From Nocardioides solisilvae (GTDB taxonomy: Bacteria; Actinomycetota; Actinomycetes; Propionibacteriales; Nocardioidaceae), in NCBI RefSeq assembly GCF_003194625.1, contig NZ_QHKX01000003.1, positions 186,001-250,000 on the forward strand: a stretch of 64,000 bases of DNA, given 5' to 3'. Every line of letters starts with the position of its first letter. Position 1 is the first letter of the stretch. A program made the position numbers and the translations under genes. The notes under the pieces were generated by a model, which made no database searches, was not told the DNA's origin, and worked only from the letters and a program-made list of their open reading frames with translations. Below, in pieces: positions 7,069-15,857 of the stretch.

Positions 7069-9279
7069 TCAGCCCACCTGCGTGGCGAACCGGCCCCAGA
7101 CCCGGTGCTCGGCCATCAGGGCGCTCAGCTGCGTGAGCGCCGCGGAGCCGCTGTCGGCGCTCACGACCCCGACCGCGCCGGAGACGCCCGCCTCGTCGAG
7201 GAGCTCCACCCCGGCACCCCAGGCCCCGACGGCCTTCGAGTGCCGGAAGCACTCCTGGACCATCATCACCGCCCGCGGGTCGGAGGTGAAGGCGGGCGCC
7301 CCGGCCTTCTCGTCCCGCACGGTGAGGGCGTCCGGGGCGGGGGCCGGTTTGGACGCGACCAGCAGCGCGTCCAGCTCCACCGAGCGCCCGGTGGCCAGGG
7401 AGCGCTGCATCGGCATCCCGTCGATGGTCCCGCCGTGCGGGCCGATGAGGAAGGCCACCATCCCCGACTCGTGGACCGCGGCGCGGACCGTCGCGACCTC
7501 CTTCATGTCGGCGTCCTCGCCCAGGAGGATGCCGACGACCCGGCCGTCCGGCGGCCACTCGCCACCGACCTGCGACAGGGCGGGGCTGGGCTCGGCGGCG
7601 TCCAGCGCCTCCGTCGGCGCGGGTGCGGGCAGGCCGAGGGCGGTCGCGACCTCCTGGCAGAGCACCGGGTCGATGTTGGCCAGGGCCTGGAGCTGGCGCT
7701 CCTTGACCGCCTGCTCGTAGCACTTGCCGAGCTCGAAGGAGTAGGCCCGGATGATGTGCTCCTGCTCCACCGGGGTCATCGACCGCCAGAAGAGGCGCGC
7801 CTGGCTGAAGTGGTCGTCGTACGTCGCGGGGTTGCCGCGGGTCTTGACCGCGGCCGCCACCGTCACCGCGGCGTCCACGAAGGCCCGCGTCTGCTCGTCG
7901 TCGAGGTCGGCCCCGGCATGGAAGGGGCAGCCCCCGTCGAGCGAGTTCGGCTTGTACGGCGCCACGCCGGCGTGCACGGCGTGCTGGTGGAAGCCGTCGC
8001 GCAGCATGTCGTTGACCGGTGCGTGGGTGCGGTTGATCGGGATCTGGTTGAAGTTGGGCCCGCCCAGCCGCGACAGCTGGGTGTCGACGTAGGAGAAGAG
8101 CCGGGTCTGCAGCAGCGGGTCGTCGGTGAAGTCGATCCCCGGCACGGTGTGCCCGACGTGGAAGGCCACCTGCTCGACCTCGGCGAAGAAGTTCGTCGGG
8201 TTGGCGTCGAGCACCAGCCGGCCGATCGGCTGCACCGGGGCCAGCTCCTCGGGAACGATCTTGGTCGGGTCGAGCAGGTCGATGTCGCCGAACATCTGGT
8301 CGGGCTCGTCGGGGAAGACCTGGACCCCCAGCTCCCACTCCGGGAAGGCGCCCGCCTCGATGGCGTCGTACAGGTCGCGGCGGTGGAAGTCGGGGTCGAT
8401 CCCGTTGATCATCTGCGCCTCCTCCCAGGTGAGGGAGTGGACGCCCAGCTTCGGCTTCCAGTGGAACTTCACCAGCGACGTCTCGCCCTGGGCGTTGACC
8501 AGGCGGAAGGTGTGGACCCCGAAGCCCTCCATCATCCGGTAGGAGCGCGGGATGCCGCGGTCCGACATGTTCCACAGGGCGTGGTGCTGGGCCTCGGTGT
8601 GGAGCGAGACGAAGTCCCAGAAGGTGTCGTGGGCGCTCTGGGCCTGCGGGATCTCGCGGTCGGGGTGCGGCTTGCCGGCGTGGACGATGTCGGGGAACTT
8701 GATGCCGTCCTGAATGAAGAAGACCGGCATGTTGTTGCCGACGAGGTCCCAGACCCCCTCGTCGGTGTAGAACTTCGTGGCGAAGCCGCGGGTGTCACGC
8801 ACCGTGTCCGCGGAGCCGCGGGAGCCCAGCACGGTGGAGAAGCGCGTGAAGACCGGGGTCCGCTTCCCCTTCGCGAACAGCCCGGCCATCGTGATGCTCT
8901 CGGCGGTCCCGTAGCCCTCGAAGACCCCGTGCGCCCCCGCCCCGCGGGCGTGCACCACCCGCTCGGGGATCCGCTCGTGGTCGAAGTGGGTGATCTTCTC
9001 CCGCAGGTGGTGGTCCTGCAGCAGGGTGGGGCCGCGCTCCCCGGCCTTGAGCGAGTGGTCGGTGTCGCGCAGCCGGGTGCCGGTCGACGTGGTCAGGAAC
9101 GCGCCCTGCTGGGTGCGGGCGCCCGTCTCGTCGCCGACCCGGCGGCCGGTCGCGGTGCCGAGCGCGGGCTGGCGCTGGTCGGGCTTGGGCGGCAGCGGCT
9201 CGCGGGGTTCCGTCGGCTCGGTGAGCGACGGGGAGTCGACGCCGGGCGCGCCGGGGACGTGCTGGTCCTTCTTCGACAT
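7069..9279 (-). CDS. katE: Monofunctional haem catalase, large-subunit HPII type
   Basis: A 736-residue catalase that dismutates hydrogen peroxide. The length and the C-terminal flavodoxin/DJ-1-like domain (about residues 585-736, starting VVGILLGEDAD) place it in the large-subunit clade. The distal haem residues are His110 (VVHARGAGAHG) and Asn183 (VGNNMPVFF); the proximal haem ligand is Tyr397 (RLFSYVDTQ). The first 60 residues are polar and probably disordered, as in HPII. The ATG follows a GGAGGAGC ribosome-binding site. It is convergent with the PAS/REC gene and 102 bp beyond the start of the acyl-CoA ligase gene region. No regulator is adjacent. Confidence 0.95.
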   Translation of the reverse strand: MSKKDQHVPGAPGVDSPSLTEPTEPREPLPPKPDQRQPALGTATGRRVGDETGARTQQGAFLTTSTGTRLRDTDHSLKAGERGPTLLQDHHLREKITHFDHERIPERVVHARGAGAHGVFEGYGTAESITMAGLFAKGKRTPVFTRFSTVLGSRGSADTVRDTRGFATKFYTDEGVWDLVGNNMPVFFIQDGIKFPDIVHAGKPHPDREIPQAQSAHDTFWDFVSLHTEAQHHALWNMSDRGIPRSYRMMEGFGVHTFRLVNAQGETSLVKFHWKPKLGVHSLTWEEAQMINGIDPDFHRRDLYDAIEAGAFPEWELGVQVFPDEPDQMFGDIDLLDPTKIVPEELAPVQPIGRLVLDANPTNFFAEVEQVAFHVGHTVPGIDFTDDPLLQTRLFSYVDTQLSRLGGPNFNQIPINRTHAPVNDMLRDGFHQHAVHAGVAPYKPNSLDGGCPFHAGADLDDEQTRAFVDAAVTVAAAVKTRGNPATYDDHFSQARLFWRSMTPVEQEHIIRAYSFELGKCYEQAVKERQLQALANIDPVLCQEVATALGLPAPAPTEALDAAEPSPALSQVGGEWPPDGRVVGILLGEDADMKEVATVRAAVHESGMVAFLIGPHGGTIDGMPMQRSLATGRSVELDALLVASKPAPAPDALTVRDEKAGAPAFTSDPRAVMMVQECFRHSKAVGAWGAGVELLDEAGVSGAVGVVSADSGSAALTQLSALMAEHRVWGRFATQVG

Positions 9280-9381
9280 GGTGCTCCTCCGAGTAGGTGC
9301 GGACGCCAGCCCGTACCCACTCCCCCCGACGGCACCACAAGGCTTCGCGACCTGTCCAGCGAGCCGAGGCGTGCGCGGCGC

Positions 9382-11058
9382 TCAGCCCTCCCGGAGCCGA
9401 GCGGCGACCTCTCGGCGCAGCACCTTCCCCATCGGGTTGGTGGGCAGCTCGTCGACGACCACCACCCGTCGGGGCACCTTGTAAGGGGTGAGCTCGTGGC
9501 GCACGTGGTCCCGGACCCGGTCGGGGTCGACCTCCGCGCCCTCCGCGGCCACGACGGCCGCGACCACCTGCTCGCCGCCGTCGCCGGTGGGCAGCCCGAC
9601 CACCGCGCAGTCCGCCACCTCGTCGAGCTCGCGGACCACCGCCTCCACCTCGGAGGGGTAGACGTTGAAACCGCCGGTGATGATGATCTCCTTCACCCGG
9701 TCGACCACCGTCAGGAAGCCGTCGGGCGCCATCGTCACCACGTCGCCGGTGCGGAACCACCCGTCGTGGAAGGCCGCCGCCGTCTCCTCGGGCAGCCCCC
9801 GGTAGCCGGAGAAGACCTGGGGCCCGCGGACGAGCAGCTCGCCGCTCTCTCCCAGCGGCACCTCGCGGTCGGGGTCCTCGCGGTCGACCACCCGCACCTC
9901 GGTGTCGGGGAAGGGCACCCCGATCGCGCCGGGCCGGCGGTCGGCGGACATCGGGTTGCCGACGATCACCGGGGAGGTCTCGGTGAGGCCGTACCCCTCG
10001 ACGAGGAGGCCGCCGGTCGCGCGCTCCCAGTCCTCGACGAGCTCCGCCGAGAGCGGCATCGCCCCCGACAGGCTGAACCGGATGCCCTGCAGCGAGACGC
10101 CGCGCCGCTCCGCCTCGTCGAGGATCCGCCGGTACAGCGGCGGCACGGCCGGGAGGAAGGTCGGCGTCCGGCGCCCGATCGCCTCCATCACCAGGTCGGT
10201 CTCCGGCTTGGGCAGCAGGACCAGACGGGCGGCCAGCGCGACCCCGAGCAGCAGGCTGACCGTGACGCCGTACGCGTGGAAGAGGGGCAGCGGGACCAGG
10301 AAGGTCTCCTCGCCCGGGCGCAGCCCCGGCACCCAGGCCCGGCCCTGCGTCACGTTGGCGACGAGGTTGCGGTGCCGCAGCTCGACGCCCTTCGGGGCAC
10401 CCGTCGTGCCCGACGTGTAGAGCAGCAGCGCCACGTCGTCCGGCGCGGGACGGGGGTGGTCGGCCGGGAGCGGGGCGGCCCCGGCGAGCCGCCCCCACGG
10501 CACGGCCCCGGGGGCCGGGGCGGTGAGCTGCTCGCGCGCCTTCCGCGCCTTCGCGACCGGGAGGCGCAGCGCCAGTCGCTTGGGCCAGGGCAGCTCGGCG
10601 GTGAGGTCGACCGCGACCACGTGCTCCAGCGCGCAGGAGCCGCGCAGCGCCTCCACGACGGGGACCGCCTTGTCCCACACGACCGCCACCCGCGCGCCGT
10701 GGTCGGCGAAGGGGCGCTGCAGCTCGTGGGCGGTGTAGAGCGGGTTGTGCTCCACGGCGGTGGCCCCCAGCCGCAGCGTCGCCAGGAAGGCCACGACGTT
10801 CTGCGGGCAGTTCGGCATCACGAGGGCCACGCGGTCGCCCGGCCCGACCCCCAGGTCGCGCAACCCCCCGGCGACGCGCTCGACCTGCCGGGCCAGGTCG
10901 GCCCAGCGCGTCGTGCGGCCCAGGAAGTCGAGGGCGTCCCGGTCGCCGTGGTCGCGCACCGCCCCGTCGAGGAGGTCCACGACGGTGGTGTCGCCGTACT
11001 CGAGGCGGAGCGGCACCCCCGGTCCGTACGCGTCGGCCCAGCGGGGTGTCGTGCTCAT
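9382..11058 (-). CDS. AMP-forming fatty acyl-CoA ligase (FadD-like)
   Basis: A 558-residue ANL-superfamily enzyme that activates a carboxylic acid to acyl-AMP and then acyl-CoA. The AMP-binding P-loop-like motif LLYTSGTTGAPKGVE is near residue 215, the GYGLTETSPV motif near 340, the FHDGWFRTGDV hinge region near 430, and the catalytic Lys lies in PTNPMGKVLRRE near the C-terminus. The family and length indicate a medium- or long-chain fatty acid, but chain length cannot be read. It stands alone on the minus strand upstream of the catalase gene and could support fatty acid degradation or lipid remodelling. Confidence 0.9.
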   Translation of the reverse strand: MSTTPRWADAYGPGVPLRLEYGDTTVVDLLDGAVRDHGDRDALDFLGRTTRWADLARQVERVAGGLRDLGVGPGDRVALVMPNCPQNVVAFLATLRLGATAVEHNPLYTAHELQRPFADHGARVAVVWDKAVPVVEALRGSCALEHVVAVDLTAELPWPKRLALRLPVAKARKAREQLTAPAPGAVPWGRLAGAAPLPADHPRPAPDDVALLLYTSGTTGAPKGVELRHRNLVANVTQGRAWVPGLRPGEETFLVPLPLFHAYGVTVSLLLGVALAARLVLLPKPETDLVMEAIGRRTPTFLPAVPPLYRRILDEAERRGVSLQGIRFSLSGAMPLSAELVEDWERATGGLLVEGYGLTETSPVIVGNPMSADRRPGAIGVPFPDTEVRVVDREDPDREVPLGESGELLVRGPQVFSGYRGLPEETAAAFHDGWFRTGDVVTMAPDGFLTVVDRVKEIIITGGFNVYPSEVEAVVRELDEVADCAVVGLPTGDGGEQVVAAVVAAEGAEVDPDRVRDHVRHELTPYKVPRRVVVVDELPTNPMGKVLRREVAARLREG

Positions 11059-11145
11059 GCGGGTGTCCTCGTCCGGGTGCCTGCGCGGCGGTCGCCGCGT
11101 CGCCCCACGGTATCCGTCCCCGGCGGCGGGGTCGGCGAGGGAGGG

Positions 11146-11478
11146 TCAGCGCAGGTTCTGCGCGAGGCGCGCGACCGCCCAGAAGAGCGGGAACGGCATG
11201 GTCCCGCTCAGCTCCTCCACGTCGTCCTCGTCGAGCTGGCGGAACGCCTCGGCCAGCGCCACGGCGTCCGAGTGCCCGTGCATCCCCAGCGGGTCGACCA
11301 GCCGCATCAGGGCGGGGCCCACCGGGGCGGGCAGCGAGCGCCGCAGGTCCCGGCGGACGTCGTCGCCCAGGCCCGCCCAGGAGTGCAGCACCGAGCGCAC
11401 GGGGAACTCGTGGCGCTCGCGGGTGCGACGCGCCACGACCGGGGTCTGGGCCGGGTCGGCCGTCAGCTCGATGGACAC
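11146..11478 (-). CDS. Small hypothetical protein downstream of the jet operon
   Basis: A 110-residue protein I do not recognise. It starts at a GTG with a TAGCGT -10 box (11486-11491 on the minus strand) 7 nt upstream, so it is probably transcribed alone and leaderless, although it follows jetC by 81 bp in the same direction. The sequence is soluble, with an Arg-rich first third (VVARRTRERHEF) and a helical C-terminal half. It sits where a jetD gene would be expected but is far too short and lacks Toprim-like motifs. Nothing visible links it to the condensin genes apart from position. Confidence 0.6.
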   Translation of the reverse strand: MSIELTADPAQTPVVARRTRERHEFPVRSVLHSWAGLGDDVRRDLRRSLPAPVGPALMRLVDPLGMHGHSDAVALAEAFRQLDEDDVEELSGTMPFPLFWAVARLAQNLR

Positions 11479-11485
11479 GTGGAAG

Positions 11486-11491
11486 ACGCTA
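11486..11491 (-). promoter_or_regulatory. -10 element for the 110-residue hypothetical gene
   Basis: On the minus strand TAGCGT lies 7 nt before the GTG start at 11478, the leaderless layout seen repeatedly here. Confidence 0.4.
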
Positions 11492-11559
11492 GGTCGCCGC
11501 CCCGGGCGCCCGTGGCGAAAGACCCGAAATGGCCCCCGACGGTCCAGACCGCTCGACCG

Positions 11560-14500
11560 TCAGCGCGCCCCCGCGTCCCGGATGACGTGGACCGCCGAGA
11601 GGTGGGTCTCGGTGTCCTTGGTGACCAGCAGCAGGGTCTCCATGTGGGGCTCCAGGCCGGTCACCTTGTCGAGCGGGACGCCGATCACCAGCTGGAAGCC
11701 GAGACCGCGCCAGGCCTGGACGGCGCGACCGGCGAACTCGGAGTCGGCCTTGACGAAGCCCTCGTCCAGCAGCACGGGCGCGAACCGCGGCCGCGAGCGG
11801 AGCTCGTCGCCCAGCCGGAACCGCAGGGCGGAGCCGACGATGAAGGCGACCAGCTCCTGGCTCTCGCCGCCGCTCTTCTCCCCCAGCGTCCGGTAGGTCG
11901 AGCGCAGCTCGCCGGTGGTGCGGTCGTAGCGCTCGGCGCTGATCTCCACGTGTCGCCGGACGTCGAGCAACCGGTCGCGGTCGGCACCGTCGGCACCGGC
12001 CTCCGTCGGCCGCAGCTGGGCCATGAAGCGGCGCAGCTCGGCGAACCGGGCCTGCATCTCCTCCTCCGACAACCCCTGCGCGGAGCCCCGGGAGAGGGCG
12101 CGCAGGTCCTTGAGGAACGTCTGCACGTGGGCGGGCGCCAGCCGCCGGAGCCGGATCCGCAGCCGGTCCTTCTCGGCGCCGAACTCCAGCCGCCGCAGGA
12201 TCGCGTTGATCGGCTCGAGGCGGTCCTCGATCTCCTCGACCGACGAGGCCATCGCCCCCGCCAGCGGGACGAGGTCCTGACCGCTCCACTCGGTGAGCCG
12301 GCGCCGCCACTCCTGCCGGCGCTGCGCCAGTCCGGTGGCCTCGATGTCGGCCAGGATCCGGGCGTAGTCGGCGTAGGAGTCGGCGGTGGTGCCGAGGTTG
12401 GGGTCCTCCCACTGCAGCTGGTAGGCGCGGAAGATGCCGGCCAGCTCGCGCTCGGCGTGCTCGACCTCGACCTGGGCGTGCGCGACCTCGCCGTGGAGCC
12501 GGGCCTGGAGGCGGCCCGCGTTCTCGTGGAAGCGGTCGAGGTCGCCGGCGTCGTCGGGCGCGCAGGCGGCCGCCATCTCCTCGTCGAGCCGCTGCTCCTG
12601 CTCGGGGGTGAGGACGACCGTGCCGGCGCGCTCCATCCGCTCCAGCTCGTCGTTGACCTGGTCCTCGGCCTCCACCATCTCGCCGTGGGCGGTGTCGAGC
12701 GCGCCGCGCCGCTCCTCGAGCTGGTAGCGCCCGCGCCTGGCCTCCTCGAGGTCGGCCTCGAGGTCGCGGATGCGCTCCTCCACGTCGGCGAGTCCGGCGT
12801 CGTCCCCCAGCGCCGCCTCCCGGCGGCGCCCGAGCTCGGCGAGCCGCTCGCGGGACGCGGGGACGTCGAGGTCGTCGTACCCGTGGCTGCGCAGCGCCTC
12901 GTGCGCGGCCCGGCGCAGGTCGAGGAGCCGGGTGGCCTGCTCGACGTCGGCCAGGCGGCCGTCGAGGTCGGTGAGCGCCTCCTCCACCTCGTCGAGCTCG
13001 CGGTCGAGCTCGGCCACGGAGTCGCCGGCACCGAAGCCCAGGATGCTGCGCTGCTCGGCGCGGCCGTGCGCGCCCCGGCGGCCCTGACGGGTCTGGCCCG
13101 CCGCGGTCACCCTGTGCCCGCCGCGGGCGAGGTCGGCGGGGTCGGTCACGCAGAGGGCGTCGCGGGAGGGGTGGGCGACGTGCGCCTGCACCCAGCCACG
13201 GAACGGCGAGTCGGCGAAGACGAGCTTGCCGGCGACCCGGGCGGGGTCGGCGGCCGGGAGGGCGGGCAGCCCGGTCTCGGCGCCCTCGAAGACCAGGCGA
13301 CCCCGCAGGGAGACCGAGTCGATGGCGCGCGAGAGCTCCTCGAGCCGCTCCAGCGGCACGAGCATGACGCGGGCCGAGGCACCCAGGACGGTCTCGACCG
13401 CCAGCCGCCACCGTTCCTCCCCCGGCGCGACGTCGACCAGCTCGGCGACGAAGGGCAGGTCCGCCGGGTCGAGCCCGCTGGCCCGGGCCACCTCGTGGCG
13501 CATCGCGTGGAGGTGGGCCGGGACCCGCCCGGTCCGCCCGGCCAGCGAGGAACGCTCGTCGGTCAGCGCCCGGCGCCGCTCCAGCAGCGGGAACCGTGCC
13601 GCCATGACGCGGTCGCGCTCGGCGACCAGCCCGGCGACCTCGTCGGCGTGGCCCGCGAGCCACCGCTCGGAGCGGTCGACGAGGTCGTGGTAGCCCTCCC
13701 GGCTCGCCAGCGCCTCGGGCACGTCGACGTCGTCGTCGAGGAGCGCGGCGACCCGGCCCAGCAGGGCGTCGCGGCGGGAGACGCGCTCGGCGAGCAGCGC
13801 CTCCTCCCGCTCCACCTCCGCGGCCAGGCGCTCGAGGGTGGCGCCGCCGGCCTCGCGGTGCTGCTCCTTGGCGGCCTCCAGGTCGGCGGCCAGCGACGCC
13901 ACGGAGCGCGTCGCCGACTTCAGCCGGTCGGAGACCCGGGCGCGCTCGGCGCGGTTGGCCTGCACCGCCGTGCCCAGCAGGCGTGCATGGGTGCGCAGCA
14001 TCCACAGCCGGACCGGGGTGTCGCCCCGCGCCGTCACGCCGAAGGCGTCGAGCTCCGCCGAGGTCGCCCGGGCGGCGGCCCGGCGGGCGGCCAGCTCGAC
14101 GATCGGGGCGAGCAGCTCCTGCTTCTGCTCCTCGGTGCGCATCGCGAGGTAGGCGGACTCGAGGTCGTCGAAGTGCTCCACCGCCCGGTCGGCGGCGGCG
14201 TAGGTCGCGGGCCGCTCGAGGACCATCTCCTTGTAGAGCTCGTCGACGCTGCGCACCTGGTTGCCGGCCTGGATCCGGGCCAGCAGCCGCAGCGCCTTGG
14301 CACCGTCGCCGCCCGCGCCGATGCCCAGGCGCGCGTGCAGGGTCGCGGCGAACTCGGCGTACGTGCGGTGGACCCGGAGCCCGGGGTGCAGCTTCTTCAG
14401 GGTGGCGCCGTGGAACCGGTCGGGGACGGCGGCCTCCAGCGCCGCGCAGTCCAGCGGCGCGTCGAGGGTGACCAGCTGCATCTGGACCTCGCTGGAGCGG

Positions 14501-15099
14501 GTGGCGCGGCGCGGCACGTAGTAGGTGCGCAGCACCGTGAACCGGCGCCCCCCGTCGTCGACGAAGGTGACCGCGACCGCGCCCCAGGTGTCGCTGCCGC
14601 GGCCGCGCAGCAGCCGCTCGGTCGGGCGGCCCGTGCGCGGGTCGTCGACGAGGTCGACGGCGCCGCGCAGGTAGGAGAGGAGGTTGCGCTGGCCCAGGCT
14701 GCGGGCCCGTCCGGCGGTGGCGTCGTTGGAGGCGCCGTTGAACTTGGTGTCCGACGGCATCATCAGCGCGGTGTAGGCGTCGAGGACCGTGCTCTTGCCG
14801 ACGCCCGAGGCCCCGGAGATCATCGTGGTGTCCGCGCTCAGGTCGATCGCGACGCGGCCCGAGAAGCCGCCCCAGTTGACCAGCTGCAGGACCTCGGCCC
14901 GCCACTGGCGGGTGTCGTCGGAGGGCGTGACCACGCTCTCGCGGGCGAAGAGGCCGCCGGCGTGCCCCGCCTCCTCGGCGAGCGCCCCAGCCTCGCGCTC
15001 CAGCGCGTCGTCGAGGTCCCCCTCGATGTCGACGTCGAGGTCGTCCTCGAGGTCGTCCTCGAGGTCGACGTCGGTCCGCGGCTCGGTCTCCTGGGTCAT
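11560..15099 (-). CDS. jetC: JetC/MksB-like SMC-type condensin ATPase
   Basis: An 1179-residue SMC-like ATPase. After a very acidic N-terminal 40 residues comes the Walker A motif GASGVGKST (residues 96-104), then long coiled-coil arms rich in Glu/Arg/Leu around a hinge near residues 560-680. The C-terminal head has the ABC signature KSGGESQ and Walker B FAPVLLDEGFVKAD. This is the architecture of MukB/MksB/JetC motors, which extrude DNA loops. The start at 15099 overlaps the jetB stop as ATGA, so translation is coupled. Together with jetA and jetB it makes an MksFEB-type complex. The usual fourth gene jetD (a Toprim-like nuclease) does not follow. Confidence 0.9.
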   Translation of the reverse strand: MTQETEPRTDVDLEDDLEDDLDVDIEGDLDDALEREAGALAEEAGHAGGLFARESVVTPSDDTRQWRAEVLQLVNWGGFSGRVAIDLSADTTMISGASGVGKSTVLDAYTALMMPSDTKFNGASNDATAGRARSLGQRNLLSYLRGAVDLVDDPRTGRPTERLLRGRGSDTWGAVAVTFVDDGGRRFTVLRTYYVPRRATRSSEVQMQLVTLDAPLDCAALEAAVPDRFHGATLKKLHPGLRVHRTYAEFAATLHARLGIGAGGDGAKALRLLARIQAGNQVRSVDELYKEMVLERPATYAAADRAVEHFDDLESAYLAMRTEEQKQELLAPIVELAARRAAARATSAELDAFGVTARGDTPVRLWMLRTHARLLGTAVQANRAERARVSDRLKSATRSVASLAADLEAAKEQHREAGGATLERLAAEVEREEALLAERVSRRDALLGRVAALLDDDVDVPEALASREGYHDLVDRSERWLAGHADEVAGLVAERDRVMAARFPLLERRRALTDERSSLAGRTGRVPAHLHAMRHEVARASGLDPADLPFVAELVDVAPGEERWRLAVETVLGASARVMLVPLERLEELSRAIDSVSLRGRLVFEGAETGLPALPAADPARVAGKLVFADSPFRGWVQAHVAHPSRDALCVTDPADLARGGHRVTAAGQTRQGRRGAHGRAEQRSILGFGAGDSVAELDRELDEVEEALTDLDGRLADVEQATRLLDLRRAAHEALRSHGYDDLDVPASRERLAELGRRREAALGDDAGLADVEERIRDLEADLEEARRGRYQLEERRGALDTAHGEMVEAEDQVNDELERMERAGTVVLTPEQEQRLDEEMAAACAPDDAGDLDRFHENAGRLQARLHGEVAHAQVEVEHAERELAGIFRAYQLQWEDPNLGTTADSYADYARILADIEATGLAQRRQEWRRRLTEWSGQDLVPLAGAMASSVEEIEDRLEPINAILRRLEFGAEKDRLRIRLRRLAPAHVQTFLKDLRALSRGSAQGLSEEEMQARFAELRRFMAQLRPTEAGADGADRDRLLDVRRHVEISAERYDRTTGELRSTYRTLGEKSGGESQELVAFIVGSALRFRLGDELRSRPRFAPVLLDEGFVKADSEFAGRAVQAWRGLGFQLVIGVPLDKVTGLEPHMETLLLVTKDTETHLSAVHVIRDAGAR

Positions 15100-15857
15100 G
15101 CCTGCGCCTCCTCGGCGAAGAGCGGCTCGTCGGCCGGGTCGGCCTGCGCGGCGGCGTCGGGGTCGTTGGTACGACGCAGCTCCTCGAGGAGCTCGCGCAG
15201 CCGCTCGACCGGGAGCAGCGACTCGATGGCCTCGCTGACCTCGAACCGGTGGTCGGTCGGGGCGCCGACCAGCAGCCCCGCCTTGTTGATGCTGGCGACC
15301 GCGTTGCGGGCGCGCTTCTCGTCGCCGGCCAGGTCGGTCGCGTGCGGCGGGCGGAAGCCGGCGACGTGCTCGACCAGGTCCTCGCGGTCCACGTGGACCC
15401 GCTCCTCCCCCGCGGCCGTCGCGACCCGGTAGCGGTCCCGCAGGTGCACGAGGACGATGGTCTCCTCGCGGCTCCAGGCGACGTCGTGCAGGAGCGTCGG
15501 GAAGCGGCCGCCCGTCTCCGGGACCGCCTGGCGCTTCCAGGCCACCTCGCGGACGGGGTCGACCTGGAGCTCGAGGAAGAGGTCGTTGAGCCGGGAGCGG
15601 ACGAGCCGCTCCTGCTCCACCACCACGCGCCACACGTGCGGGTGGGTCCGGGCGCTGACGAAGCGCTGCTTGAGCAGGGTGACGAGGGCACGCCGGACCG
15701 GCAGCTCGAGACTGCCCTCGTCGCCCTCGAAGAGCGAGACCGAGGCGGTGTCGTGGGGCGCTTCGAGCTCCTCGAGCCCTTCGGACTCCTCGACCTCGTC
15801 GTCGAGCACGTCCACCACGTCCGTCGCGTCGGGCTCGTCGGTCTCCACCGTCGTCAT
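15096..15857 (-). CDS. jetB: JetB/MksE-like kleisin-associated subunit (DUF4194)
   Basis: A 253-residue protein of the DUF4194/MksE family, the winged-helix subunit that bridges kleisin and SMC heads in Wadjet and Mks condensins. The first 50 residues are acidic. The folded part has VRRALVTLLKQRFVSARTHP, later WSREETIVLVHLRDRYRV, and ends in a basic and acidic helix. It is translationally coupled on both sides: its ATG shares one base with the jetA stop (TGATG), and its TGA overlaps the jetC ATG (ATGA). The tight coupling implies a fixed-ratio complex. The identification rests on the family pattern and gene order. Confidence 0.87.
   Translation of the reverse strand: MTTVETDEPDATDVVDVLDDEVEESEGLEELEAPHDTASVSLFEGDEGSLELPVRRALVTLLKQRFVSARTHPHVWRVVVEQERLVRSRLNDLFLELQVDPVREVAWKRQAVPETGGRFPTLLHDVAWSREETIVLVHLRDRYRVATAAGEERVHVDREDLVEHVAGFRPPHATDLAGDEKRARNAVASINKAGLLVGAPTDHRFEVSEAIESLLPVERLRELLEELRRTNDPDAAAQADPADEPLFAEEAQA

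Noticed and set aside
7105-15432. An 8.3-kb open frame of 2775 codons on the plus strand, antisense to catalase, acyl-CoA ligase and jetBC
   Set aside because: It is a product of very high third-position GC in the real minus-strand genes. The translation is Arg/Gly/Val-rich with no domain and has no start signal.
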